Shown: positions 23,721 through 30,733 of the stretch, one piece after another
Layout: each line of letters begins with the position of its first letter
Numbering within the stretch: position 1 is the first letter of the stretch
From: a virus
Virus record (IMG/VR): IMGVR_UViG_3300008448_000404
Coordinates: 1 to 30,733 of that record
Direction: 5' to 3' (one strand)
DNA length: 30,733 nt
Made by a program: the position numbers and the translations under genes
The notes under the pieces: generated by a model
Told to the model about the DNA's origin: nothing
The model's database searches: none
The model's input: only the letters and a program-made list of their open reading frames with translations

Positions 23721-25430
23721 ATGTCTTGGAAAAAATATTTTAAAACTAGCAATTTACCATCTAATTTAAGCCCAATTGGTAGCGTAAACGTACCCGATAT
23801 GACCTATCGCAATTGGCAAAGTAACTTGCCAGATGTATATATTGGGCATCCAAATCGTATTGAGCGATACAATCAATACGAACAAATGGACATGGACAGC
23901 GAAGTCAACGCCGCACTGGATATACTTGCTGAATTTTGTACACAAAAAAATGACGAAGATACTATGCCTTTTAGTATCCATTTTAAAGAAAAGCCCACAG
24001 ATAATGAAGTAAAAATTATCAAAGAACAACTAAACCAATGGGTTAGTTTAAATGAGCTAAACAAAAGAATCTTTAAAATTGTAAGAAACACAATAAAGTA
24101 TGGCGATCAAGTTTTTGTTAGAGATCCTGAAACTTTTAAAATGTTCTGGGTTGAAAGTGCCAAAGTTGTTAAAATTATTGTAAACGAAGCAGAAGGCAAG
24201 AAACCAGAACAGTATGTGGTTAAAGATCTCAATCCCAATTTAGAGAATTTAACTGTTACAGCAGTAACTACAAACGACACATATTCTACTAATCCTCAAG
24301 TTGGCGGACCCAGCGGGGCATATATAATGCCGTCAAAGGCCATGACCGGCGGTGGTAGATTTCAAAATGCACAAAATGAAAAAGCAATTAATGCAGAACA
24401 TGTAATACACTTGAGTTTGACCGAAGGCTTAGATATATTTTGGCCATTTGGTAATAGTGTACTAGAAAACATTTTTAAAGTATTCAAACAAAAAGAATTG
24501 CTAGAAGATAGTATTATTATCTACCGTGTACAACGTGCTCCTGAACGCAGAGTATTTAAAATTGATGTGGGTAACATGCCAGCACACATGGCCATGGCTT
24601 TTGTTGAGCGTATTAAAAACGAAGTCAACCAACGAAGAATACCAAGCCAAACTGGCGGCGGCACCAACATGATGGATGCCACTTACAATCCATTGAGTAC
24701 CAATGAAGATTACTTTTTTCCTACCACAGCAGATGGTAGAGGATCTAGTGTAGATGTATTACCAGGCGGACAGAATCTAGGCGAAATTACCGATTTAAAG
24801 TTTTTTACAAATAAGTTATTTCGAGGATTGCGTATTCCTAGCAGTTATTTGCCCACAGGAATGGATGACGGAACCCAGGCAGTCACAGACGGGCGTGTGG
24901 GTACAGCATTAATTCAGGAATGGCGTTTTAACCAATACTGTAAACGTCTACAGTCAATGATTGTAGACAAGTTAGATCAAGAATTTAAAATGTTTATGCG
25001 TTTCAGAGGCATAAACATCGACGGACAAATTTTTGATCTAATATTTAATGAACCACAAAATTTTGCACAATATCGTCAGGCTGAAGTAGATGCGGCAAGA
25101 ATTACTACATTTACACAACTTGAACAATATCCTTATTTGAGCAAGAGATTTTTGCTTAAACGTTATTTAGGACTAAGCGAAACTGAAATGGCTGAGAACG
25201 AAATAATGTGGAAAGAAGAGCAAGGACAACCTGACACAGCCGAAGCTGAAGGCAGTAATTTACGTAACGTTGGTATTACTCCTGGTGCCATTTCACAGGA
25301 TCTAGAAGGACTTGACACACCGCCCGAAGGCGAAGGTGAGCCAGGTGCCGAGCCAACTCCGGGTGCAGGACCTGGTGCAGGTGCACCTAACACAACCGCT
25401 GCCGCCCCGGGTTCTTCGCCAGCATTATAA
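23721..25430 (+). CDS. gp20: Portal vertex protein gp20
   Basis: The 569-residue protein (T4 gp20: 524) has the well-conserved pattern of T4-like portals: ERYNQYEQMDMDSEVNAALD (about 52-71), KIVRNTIKYGDQVFVRD (about 117-133), VIYRVQRAPERRVFKIDVG-like text at about 271-288 (here IIIYRVQRAPERRVFKID), and GGQNLGEITDLKFFTNKL (about 351-368). Twelve copies form the channel for packaging and tail attachment. The last 60-70 residues are a Gly/Pro/Ala-rich tail (EGEPGAEPTPGAGPGAG) that T4 lacks and that is probably disordered. Its TAA stop lies inside the promoter-like TATAAATA of the next gene. Confidence 0.96.
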   Translation: MSWKKYFKTSNLPSNLSPIGSVNVPDMTYRNWQSNLPDVYIGHPNRIERYNQYEQMDMDSEVNAALDILAEFCTQKNDEDTMPFSIHFKEKPTDNEVKIIKEQLNQWVSLNELNKRIFKIVRNTIKYGDQVFVRDPETFKMFWVESAKVVKIIVNEAEGKKPEQYVVKDLNPNLENLTVTAVTTNDTYSTNPQVGGPSGAYIMPSKAMTGGGRFQNAQNEKAINAEHVIHLSLTEGLDIFWPFGNSVLENIFKVFKQKELLEDSIIIYRVQRAPERRVFKIDVGNMPAHMAMAFVERIKNEVNQRRIPSQTGGGTNMMDATYNPLSTNEDYFFPTTADGRGSSVDVLPGGQNLGEITDLKFFTNKLFRGLRIPSSYLPTGMDDGTQAVTDGRVGTALIQEWRFNQYCKRLQSMIVDKLDQEFKMFMRFRGINIDGQIFDLIFNEPQNFAQYRQAEVDAARITTFTQLEQYPYLSKRFLLKRYLGLSETEMAENEIMWKEEQGQPDTAEAEGSNLRNVGITPGAISQDLEGLDTPPEGEGEPGAEPTPGAGPGAGAPNTTAAAPGSSPAL

Positions 25431-25433
25431 ATA
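25426..25433 (+). promoter_or_regulatory. Late core TATAAATA over the gp20 stop
   Basis: A perfect TATAAATA overlaps the TAA stop of gp20 and ends 7 bases before the ATG at 25441. A start about 6 bases downstream would give an almost leaderless transcript; no Shine-Dalgarno sequence is visible. Confidence 0.45.
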
Positions 25434-25440
25434 TAGTACT

Positions 25441-25668
25441 ATGCTTATACTTGAACTGTTTACCAATACCGATCGTAGAATTGAAAAAGACGATAATTCA
25501 CCTTTAAAAATAAATGATGTTCGTAAAACACGACTGTCATTGGCACACATCAACACTATCAGAATGGCTAGAGATGTTCGAAAATTTGAACAAGAAGAAA
25601 AAGCCAAAAATGTTTCAAAACAATATTCAGTACCCGCAGAATCTGCCGCGGGCGGCGTTAGCGCCTAA
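25441..25668 (+). CDS. Small protein between gp20 and prohead core
   Basis: The 75-residue protein starts at ATG 25441 (MLILELFTNTDRRIEKDDNS). The open frame extends further upstream, but that part overlaps the gp20 end and is unlikely. It is charged and helical (RMARDVRKFEQEEKAKN) with a short Ala/Gly tail. A small gene in this place is common in marine T4-like phages. By position it may be a head-core or head-assembly component, but I do not recognise a family. Confidence 0.6.
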   Translation: MLILELFTNTDRRIEKDDNSPLKINDVRKTRLSLAHINTIRMARDVRKFEQEEKAKNVSKQYSVPAESAAGGVSA

Positions 25669-25712
25669 AATACTTCAAAAAACACCCATTTAACCCTGAA
25701 ATATACGTAGTT

Positions 25713-25730
25713 TTGTAAATAACTTTACAA
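25713..25730 (+). promoter_or_regulatory. Inverted repeat with GTAAATAA, possible promoter or operator
   Basis: TTGTAAA and TTTACAA flank TAAC (25713-25730), a perfect 7-base inverted repeat, and GTAAATAA (25715-25722) within it resembles the late core (6 of 8). It precedes the prohead core gene, whose AAGGAG ribosome binding site is at 25743-25748. Confidence 0.35.
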
Positions 25731-25753
25731 AGCACTTATTTTAAGGAGTTCCT

Positions 25754-26698
25754 ATGAACAAATATGAGAAGCTAATTGAATACATCATCAATGATGAAGA
25801 AGCAAAAGCTAAAGAATTATTTCACGAGATTGTGGTAGAAAAGTCTCGTGATATTTACGAAAGTATTATGGATGAAGAAATGATTGACGAAGTCGACGAG
25901 AAAAACGCAGTCGATGACTTAGTTGATGACATTTCCGATGAAGTACAAAAAGACGAAACCATGGAAGCCGACGAAGAGGAAGTCGACATGGATGCCGAAG
26001 TAATCGACGGCGATGACGAAATGGGCGACGAAATGGGCGACGGCGAGCCAGCCACTAAAGCAGACGTTATGGATCTATCTACACAACTAGATGCATTAAC
26101 AGCCAAGTTTGACGAACTGCTATCAGGCGAGCAACAAGAGCCAGAGCACGACGACATGGACATGGACATGGACATGGACATGGATGCAGACATGGGCATG
26201 GATGCAGATCAGCCAAAAGAAAACATGTCTTTTGAATCTGTAAACGAAGCAGAAGAAGAAGACGAAGACGACGAAGAAGACGACAAAGACGACAAAGAAG
26301 CTAAAAAAGATAGCAAAATGGAATCACGCAAATCTGAATCAGAATTAATGCGCGAGTACGTTGAGAAGATCAGTGCTGTTGTCAACACCGAAGGCAATGA
26401 AGTTGGTGCCGGTAGTAGCGTTCCAGTTAACAAAACCAGTGTAGGATTGTCTAAAGATCCAGGCTTTGGTGGCACAGCTGGAAACATTGCCAAAGGCGGA
26501 AGCGAACAAGCACCCGATGGCACTAGCCCAAAGAAAGCTAACAACCCTTATACCAAGGGTCAAGGTGAACATCCTGTAGCTAAAAAGAACGTAAACGTTC
26601 CTGGCGGTAAAGCAGGTACTTTCTTCAGCGGTAAAGCAAAAGCTAAAACTGGTGAAGAAGGCGGAGTTAATAAATCCAGCCTTGAGTCTGGTAATTAA
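25754..26698 (+). CDS. gp67: Prohead core protein, gp67-like, with acidic middle
   Basis: The 314-residue protein begins MNKYEKLIEYIINDEEAKAK, followed by ELFHEIVVEKSRDI. This parallels the T4 gp67 start (LIEAIKSNDLVAARKLFAEA), and like gp67 it then becomes extremely acidic (about 30-200). T4 gp67 has only 80 residues; here the acidic part is longer, includes a Met-Asp run (repeat at 26153-26209), and a Gly/Lys-rich C-terminal part (about 215-314) is added, with NPYTKGQGEHPVAKKNVNVP. In T4 gp67 is an inner prohead core component that gp21 cleaves during maturation. The position between gp20 and gp21 agrees. A strong AAGGAG site precedes the ATG. Confidence 0.7.
   Translation: MNKYEKLIEYIINDEEAKAKELFHEIVVEKSRDIYESIMDEEMIDEVDEKNAVDDLVDDISDEVQKDETMEADEEEVDMDAEVIDGDDEMGDEMGDGEPATKADVMDLSTQLDALTAKFDELLSGEQQEPEHDDMDMDMDMDMDADMGMDADQPKENMSFESVNEAEEEDEDDEEDDKDDKEAKKDSKMESRKSESELMREYVEKISAVVNTEGNEVGAGSSVPVNKTSVGLSKDPGFGGTAGNIAKGGSEQAPDGTSPKKANNPYTKGQGEHPVAKKNVNVPGGKAGTFFSGKAKAKTGEEGGVNKSSLESGN
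26153..26209 (+). repeat. GACATG tandem repeat encoding Met-Asp run
   Basis: Five perfect GACATG copies (26153-26182) are followed by degenerate copies ending with GATGCAGAT, encoding alternating Asp and Met in the acidic part of the prohead core protein. In-frame hexamers can change copy number without frameshift. Confidence 0.85.
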
Positions 26699-26709
26699 TA
26701 GGAATAATA

Positions 26710-27348
26710 ATGGCTTTGTTACTAAGAGAGCATTTAACCTTCGATAACGCTGGAATGAAAGTGTTGTCGGAGGACTCTGCTGATGGCAAAGGTAAAGATC
26801 TTTACATGGAAGGTATCTTTATTCAGGGTGGTGTTAAAAACGCCAATGCCCGAGTATATCCTGTACATGAAATTGAAAAAGCCGTTATTCAGATTAACGA
26901 ACAACTTAAACAAGGTTACAGTGTTCTAGGAGAAGTAGATCACCCCGATGACCTAAAAATTAATTTAGACCGCGTCAGCCACATGATTACGAAAATGTGG
27001 ATGGACGGTCCTACAGGTTTTGGTAAACTTAAAGTACTTCCAACTCCAATGGGAAAACTAGTTGAAGCCATGCTAGCAAGCGGCGTTAAATTAGGAGTTA
27101 GTTCCAGAGGATCAGGAGAAGTAAGTGAAGGATCAGGACACGTTAGCAATTTTGATATTGTTACAGTAGACATCGTGGCACAGCCAAGCGCACCCAATGC
27201 ATATCCAAAAGCCATTTACGAAGGGCTAATGAATATGAAAAACGGTCAAAAAATCTTGGAAATGGCACGTGAACCCGGCACCGATCAAAGAGTACAGAAG
27301 TACATGAGAGAGGCAGTGGTGCGCCTAATCAACGAACTTAAATTATAA
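26710..27348 (+). CDS. gp21: Prohead core scaffold protease gp21
   Basis: The 212-residue protein (T4 gp21: 212) has the herpesvirus-like serine protease motifs of T4 gp21: GEVDHPDDL with catalytic His78, GVSSRGSGEV with the candidate catalytic Ser at 131-132, and a following Asp in FDIVTVDIVAQPSAPNA (D149 or D154). It cleaves the core and capsid proteins in the prohead after (L/I)-x-E sites, allowing expansion. It starts 11 bases after the core protein gene, with AGGA ahead, and is followed by gp22, the order seen in T4. Confidence 0.97.
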   Translation: MALLLREHLTFDNAGMKVLSEDSADGKGKDLYMEGIFIQGGVKNANARVYPVHEIEKAVIQINEQLKQGYSVLGEVDHPDDLKINLDRVSHMITKMWMDGPTGFGKLKVLPTPMGKLVEAMLASGVKLGVSSRGSGEVSEGSGHVSNFDIVTVDIVAQPSAPNAYPKAIYEGLMNMKNGQKILEMAREPGTDQRVQKYMREAVVRLINELKL

Positions 27349-27359
27349 GGAGATATCCA

Positions 27360-28466
27360 ATGTTTGATGCTATCAAACCGCTGTTGGATAGTGGTATTGT
27401 AAACGAAGATACTCGCCAGGCAATCAGTGAAGCATGGGAAACCAAACTTCTTGAAGCCCGTGAGAGTATTCGCGCTGAATTGCGCGAAGAATTTGCTACC
27501 CGCTATCAGCATGATAAAACAGTAATGGTTGAAGCTCTAGACAAAATGGTTACTGAATCTCTGTCTGCAGAACTACAAGAGTTCCACGCAGAAAAACAAG
27601 CATTAGCAGAAGATCGTGTGAAATTTAAACATCACATGGTTGAAAGCTCAGGTAAGTTTAATGATTTTATGGTTTCTAAATTGGCCGAAGAAATTCAAGA
27701 ATTACGTGCTGATCGTAAACAATACGAAAACAGCGTAGCTAAACTTGAAGAGTTTGTTATTAAACAACTAGCTGAAGAAATTCACGAGTTTGAAAAAGAC
27801 AAACAGGCAGTGGTTGAAACCAAAGTCAGACTTATTGCTGGCGCTAAAGAAAAATTAGCTGAATTACAACAACAGTTTATTCAGCGTAGCGCAGTACTTG
27901 TTAAAGAGTCAGTTTCTAATAAACTAGAAGCAGAATTAACACAGCTCAAAGAAGATGTACAAATTGCTCGTGAGAACATGTTTGGCCGTCGTTTATTTGA
28001 AGCATTTGCCAGTGAGTTTGCAGTTACTCATCTCAATGAGAACAAAGTAATTGCAAAACTAAAACACGATATTGCTGAAAAAGACAACTTAATCATCGAA
28101 GCTCGTAAAGAAGCCGAAGAGAAAACAGTTTTAGTCGAAAGCAAAAATCGTGAAATTAACATTATTAAGGAGTCAACAACTCGTAAAGAAAAACTAAACG
28201 AATTGTTGAAATCACTAGTAAAAGAGAAAGCCGCTGTAATGAGCGAACTTCTCGAATCGGTGCAGACTGACAAGCTACAGACTGCGTACGATAAGTATCT
28301 TCCAGCAGTACTTAATAACGGAAACGGAAAAGCAAAAGCAGAAAAAGCTCAGGTTTTATCCGAAAGCCGTGTTGAAGTAACTGGAGATAAATCTGCTAAG
28401 GTTACCGCACCTGAGTCAATTGACACTAATGTCATTGAGTTAAAGCGATTAGCAGGGCTTAAATAA
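27360..28466 (+). CDS. gp22: Prohead core scaffold protein gp22
   Basis: The 368-residue protein is almost entirely helical and coiled coil (EAWETKLLEARESIRAELRE near 22-41, and LAEEIQELRADRKQYENSV around 112-130), starting MFDAIKPLLDSGIVNED like other gp22 proteins and ending in the short basic/hydrophobic ELKRLAGLK. T4 gp22 (269 residues) is the major scaffold around which gp23 assembles and is degraded by gp21. This version is about 100 residues longer. An AAGGAG ribosome binding site 6-11 bases upstream of the ATG indicates high expression. Confidence 0.93.
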   Translation: MFDAIKPLLDSGIVNEDTRQAISEAWETKLLEARESIRAELREEFATRYQHDKTVMVEALDKMVTESLSAELQEFHAEKQALAEDRVKFKHHMVESSGKFNDFMVSKLAEEIQELRADRKQYENSVAKLEEFVIKQLAEEIHEFEKDKQAVVETKVRLIAGAKEKLAELQQQFIQRSAVLVKESVSNKLEAELTQLKEDVQIARENMFGRRLFEAFASEFAVTHLNENKVIAKLKHDIAEKDNLIIEARKEAEEKTVLVESKNREINIIKESTTRKEKLNELLKSLVKEKAAVMSELLESVQTDKLQTAYDKYLPAVLNNGNGKAKAEKAQVLSESRVEVTGDKSAKVTAPESIDTNVIELKRLAGLK

Positions 28467-28495
28467 TAGCTTTTCATTTATAAGGAAATATAAAA

Positions 28496-29689
28496 ATGAC
28501 AACCCAACCACTATTAGAAAATCGTTGGACCGAAACCAAAGAGGCCCTGTTAGAAGGTCTTCAAGGTTCTAAGCGTACCAGCATGAGTGTTATCTTGGAA
28601 AACACTCGCAGACATTTGATGGAAAACGCCAGCGCAGGTTCAACCCAAGCTGGTAACGTAGCCACACTTAACCGTGTAATTCTACCAGTTATCCGTCGCG
28701 TAATGCCAACAGTTATTGCTAACGAAATCGTTGGCGTACAACCAATGACTGGCCCAGTATCACAAATTCACACACTACGTGTTCGTTATGCTGATACAGT
28801 TGCTTACTCTGGCAGTTCTGATCCTACACTAGGAACCAGCACAACAGCCGGTGACGAAGCATTGAGCCCATTCAAGATCGCTACTGCTTACTCCGGTAAT
28901 GCCGCTACTGGTCGTGCCTCTGGAACAAGCACACTAGAAGGTGTACCAGGTAACCGTATCAACGTTCAAATCTTGAAACAAGTTGTTGAAGCTAAGACAC
29001 GTAAGTTGTCAGCACGTTGGACATTCGAAGCCGCTCAAGACGCACAAGCCATGCATGGTATTGACGTTGAGGCAGAAATCATGGCCGCACTTGCTCAAGA
29101 AATTACCGTAGAAATTGACCAGGAAATCCTAGGTTCTCTACGTGCTCTATCTGCAACTGAGTATGCATATGACCAAGCTGCCGTTAGCGGTACAGCTACA
29201 TTCGTTGGTGACGAACACGCCGCATTGGCAGTTCTAATCAACCGCACAGCTAACTTGATCGCCCAACGTACACGTCGTGGCGCAGGTAACTGGGCTGTTG
29301 TTTCTCCAGCCGCATTGACAGTATTGCAAAGTGCTACAACTAGCGCATTTGCACGTACTACAGAAGGCACTTTCGAAGCACCTACAAACACCAAGTTTGT
29401 TGGTACATTGAATGGCGCAATGCGTGTTTATGTTGACAGCTATGCTAGCGATAGCACACCTGTTCTAGTTGGTTATAAAGGTTCTAGCGAGGCAGATGCT
29501 GCCGCGTTCTATTGCCCTTACATTCCATTGATGAGCAGTGGTGTTGTTCTAGATCCATCTACTTTCGAACCAGTAGTTGGCTTTATGACACGTTATGGCT
29601 ACGTAGAGTTGACTAACACAGCTTCTTCTCTAGGTAACGCAGGCGACTACCTAGGTGAGATTTCTGTATCTAACCTATCATTCCAGTAA
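28496..29689 (+). CDS. gp23: Major capsid protein gp23, short form
   Basis: The text NRVILPVIRRVMPTVIANEI (about 59-78) followed by VGVQPMTGPVSQIHTLRVRY is the well-known conserved block of T4-like major capsid proteins, and RRGAGNWAVVSP and the C-terminal GFMTRYGYVELTN agree. A gp21-type cleavage site is likely after LME (41-43), preceding NASAGSTQAG. The precursor has 397 residues, against 521 in T4, leaving about 354 after cleavage. Codon use shows more C-ending codons than most neighbours, typical of a very highly expressed gene. AAGGA lies ahead of the ATG and a strong terminator follows at 29732. Confidence 0.97.
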   Translation: MTTQPLLENRWTETKEALLEGLQGSKRTSMSVILENTRRHLMENASAGSTQAGNVATLNRVILPVIRRVMPTVIANEIVGVQPMTGPVSQIHTLRVRYADTVAYSGSSDPTLGTSTTAGDEALSPFKIATAYSGNAATGRASGTSTLEGVPGNRINVQILKQVVEAKTRKLSARWTFEAAQDAQAMHGIDVEAEIMAALAQEITVEIDQEILGSLRALSATEYAYDQAAVSGTATFVGDEHAALAVLINRTANLIAQRTRRGAGNWAVVSPAALTVLQSATTSAFARTTEGTFEAPTNTKFVGTLNGAMRVYVDSYASDSTPVLVGYKGSSEADAAAFYCPYIPLMSSGVVLDPSTFEPVVGFMTRYGYVELTNTASSLGNAGDYLGEISVSNLSFQ

Positions 29690-29731
29690 TATTGGAATAA
29701 ACTTTTTACCCTCGGGATGGGAAGTTACATT

Positions 29732-29754
29732 AAAGGGCCGAAAGGCCCTTTTTT
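29732..29754 (+). terminator. Intrinsic terminator of gp23
   Basis: AAAGGGCC and GGCCCTTT pair around a GAAA tetraloop and run into six T (29749-29754), 43 bases after the gp23 stop. Confidence 0.92.
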
Positions 29755-29765
29755 GTTGGATAAGG

Positions 29766-29777
29766 TAAATACACTAC
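29766..29777 (+). promoter_or_regulatory. Late-promoter variant TAAATACACTAC
   Basis: Identical over 12 bases to 23696-23707 ahead of gp20, and placed just after the gp23 terminator. It would start transcription of the next gene with a leader of about 80 bases. Confidence 0.42.
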
Positions 29778-29857
29778 AAGTAATAATGCTTTTATGCAAT
29801 CTAACCCGTTGCGTAGCCGCTAGAACCGGCATTGGACTTCTTTATAGGAGAAATATC

Positions 29858-30580
29858 ATGGGTCGTCCCTTAAACAAAAAATATTTTGCTAATACAAATT
29901 ATCAAGATTTTGGTACAGCAAACACAGGTGGTGAAAGCGCGGCAAGTGTAGCAGTAAGTGGTACATTTAGCGGCAAAACGCCAGGAACATACGATATTCC
30001 AGCAAGCGTAATCAGTGCTCCACAGATCACTGGCGGCGTAAAACCAACTATGACTTTGACATACGTGACTGATAGTACAGCCACAGTTGCAGTAGTTACT
30101 GCAGGTTCTGGTTATACTGGTACAGTAACAATTAGTGGCGCTGGATTACAATCATTAGGTGGCGCCGGTACAGGTACCATTGTACTAACAGCAACAATGA
30201 CTACCGGTGATACTGCTCGTCAAAACGGTATCAAGTGCGAAGCACAAATTGGCGCTGGTAGTGAAGTTACCACTGGCGACATTATTAAACAAGTTAACGG
30301 TCGTAGCTACAAAGTTCAAACTAGTGACGGTACAGCAGTATGTAAGTTAGTTACAACAGAGGCCAAAGATGATAATCAAATGTCAATCAAGGCCACTGAC
30401 AGTGATGGTAATACATATTTTGTTGCTAAACTAACAAGTCGTAAAGTTGTTCTAGTGCCAGCAGCCGACGTTCACGGTGGTACAACAACTATTGGTTCAC
30501 AATTTGCTAGTGGTACAACTGCTAAATGGACTTTTGGTGCGGCAGTAGAAGGTACAACAGTTACAATTGAAAATCAATAA
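29858..30580 (+). CDS. Beta-rich protein after gp23, probable virion component
   Basis: I chose ATG 29858, preceded by AGGAG, giving 240 residues starting MGRPLNKKYFANTNYQDFG. The sequence is rich in Gly, Thr, Val and Ser, with strand-and-turn text such as AVVTAGSGYTGTVTISGAG (about 77-95), and nothing like a signal peptide or membrane span. Proteins beginning M-G-R-P-[LI]-N-K-K-Y-F are familiar from uncultured marine T4-like phages but have no assigned role that I know. Location behind the capsid gene with its own promoter motif and terminator suggests an abundant structural or decoration protein; this is inference. Confidence 0.75.
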   Translation: MGRPLNKKYFANTNYQDFGTANTGGESAASVAVSGTFSGKTPGTYDIPASVISAPQITGGVKPTMTLTYVTDSTATVAVVTAGSGYTGTVTISGAGLQSLGGAGTGTIVLTATMTTGDTARQNGIKCEAQIGAGSEVTTGDIIKQVNGRSYKVQTSDGTAVCKLVTTEAKDDNQMSIKATDSDGNTYFVAKLTSRKVVLVPAADVHGGTTTIGSQFASGTTAKWTFGAAVEGTTVTIENQ

Positions 30581-30615
30581 TTAAGATAATGCTCTTGAGT
30601 TAGCATGACACAATT

Positions 30616-30647
30616 AAAAACAGCTCTTCGGGGCTGTTTTTTTTTTT
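30616..30647 (+). terminator. Intrinsic terminator with UUCG loop
   Basis: AAAAACAGCTC (30616-30626) pairs with GGGCTGTTTTT (30631-30641) around TTCG, and a run of eleven T (30637-30647) overlaps the second arm. It ends the transcript of the beta-rich protein; the A-run makes it partly bidirectional. Confidence 0.93.
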
Positions 30648-30670
30648 GATTTTACAGATGATTTATGATA

Positions 30671-30678
30671 GATAAATA
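30671..30678 (+). promoter_or_regulatory. Late-promoter-like GATAAATA
   Basis: GATAAATA matches the late core in 7 of 8 positions, 21 bases before the ATG at 30700, with AAGGAA (30687-30692) as ribosome binding site. Confidence 0.5.
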
Positions 30679-30699
30679 TTGGATATAAGGAAATTCTGA

Positions 30700-30733
30700 A
30701 TGAGTACCATTAAAAGACTTTCTGGCGATTACT
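30700..30733 (+). CDS. Start of a further gene (partial)
   Basis: ATG at 30700 opens a frame reading MSTIKRLSGDY up to the window edge. It has its own promoter motif, ribosome binding site and a terminator upstream, so it is a separate transcript. Starts with R-L-S-G-D-Y are known to me from structural proteins of marine phages, but too little is present for a call. Confidence 0.55.
   Translation, partial: MSTIKRLSGDY

Larger units (their letters stand above)
29690..29857 (+). other. Spacer after gp23: terminator and promoter motif
   Basis: The 168 bases after gp23 contain the intrinsic terminator (29732-29754), the late-promoter variant (29766-29777) and the AGGAG ribosome binding site (29846-29850) of the next gene. 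An in-frame ATG at 29717 would place coding sequence through the terminator and is therefore not used as the start. Confidence 0.7.

Noticed and set aside
25312-25440. Longer N-terminus of the small protein after gp20
   Set aside because: The extension lies out of frame inside the portal gene and reads as Pro/Gln-rich shadow sequence; ATG 25441 begins the plausible protein.
29717-29857. Longer N-terminus of the beta-rich protein from 29717
   Set aside because: That part crosses an intrinsic terminator and a promoter motif; ATG 29858 has a good ribosome binding site and a familiar M-G-R-P start.

Overview
The window is part of the genome of a T4-like tailed phage (a contractile-tailed myovirus of the large T4-like group). 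The evidence is a nearly complete set of T4-type virion genes recognisable from their proteins: baseplate gp6, gp25, gp5, a gp53-like wedge protein, a gp48/gp54-like tube cap, gp26 and a gp51-like protein; a tape measure; the head genes portal gp20, prohead core, protease gp21, scaffold gp22 and major capsid gp23; and the late sigma factor gp55 with the recombination nuclease gp46/gp47. Gene order and protein style resemble marine and freshwater T4-like phages more than T4 itself. The DNA is AT-rich. No tRNA, integrase, CRISPR array, insertion sequence or photosynthesis gene was seen, so the host cannot be named.

Layout. (1) 1-8934, minus strand: a baseplate operon read from right to left, namely tube cap (gp48-like), gp53-like, a 973-residue hub-type protein, gp5 with a C-terminal muralytic-type domain, gp25, and gp6 (cut by the window edge). 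(2) 8935-9058: divergent promoter region. (3) 9059-18746, plus strand: a tightly coupled operon in which most neighbours overlap by a few bases: gp55, a sulfotransferase-like protein, gp47, three proteins of unknown function, gp46, two radical SAM proteins in tandem, a PD-(D/E)XK (Holliday-resolvase-type) nuclease and a further unknown protein. (4) 18747-19167: about 420 bases without a gene. It contains a GC-richer, strongly self-complementary stretch that I interpret as a candidate structured RNA on the plus strand, followed by a minus-strand terminator. (5) 19168-20225, minus strand: gp51-like and gp26. (6) 20282-30733, plus strand: tape measure, portal gp20, a small protein, prohead core (gp67-like), gp21, gp22, gp23, a beta-rich protein probably of the virion, and the first codons of another gene.

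How it works together. gp55 would redirect the host RNA polymerase to late promoters of the TATAAATA type, and such motifs precede several virion genes here, twice as face-to-face pairs serving divergent genes. gp46/gp47 process DNA ends for recombination-dependent replication and the nuclease may resolve junctions. gp20-gp23 build the prohead and the baseplate genes plus tape measure build the tail. The least explained parts are the candidate RNA at about 18769-19074, the two radical SAM enzymes inside the recombination operon, the P-loop-like unknown proteins there, and a gp55 carrying about 150 extra residues.
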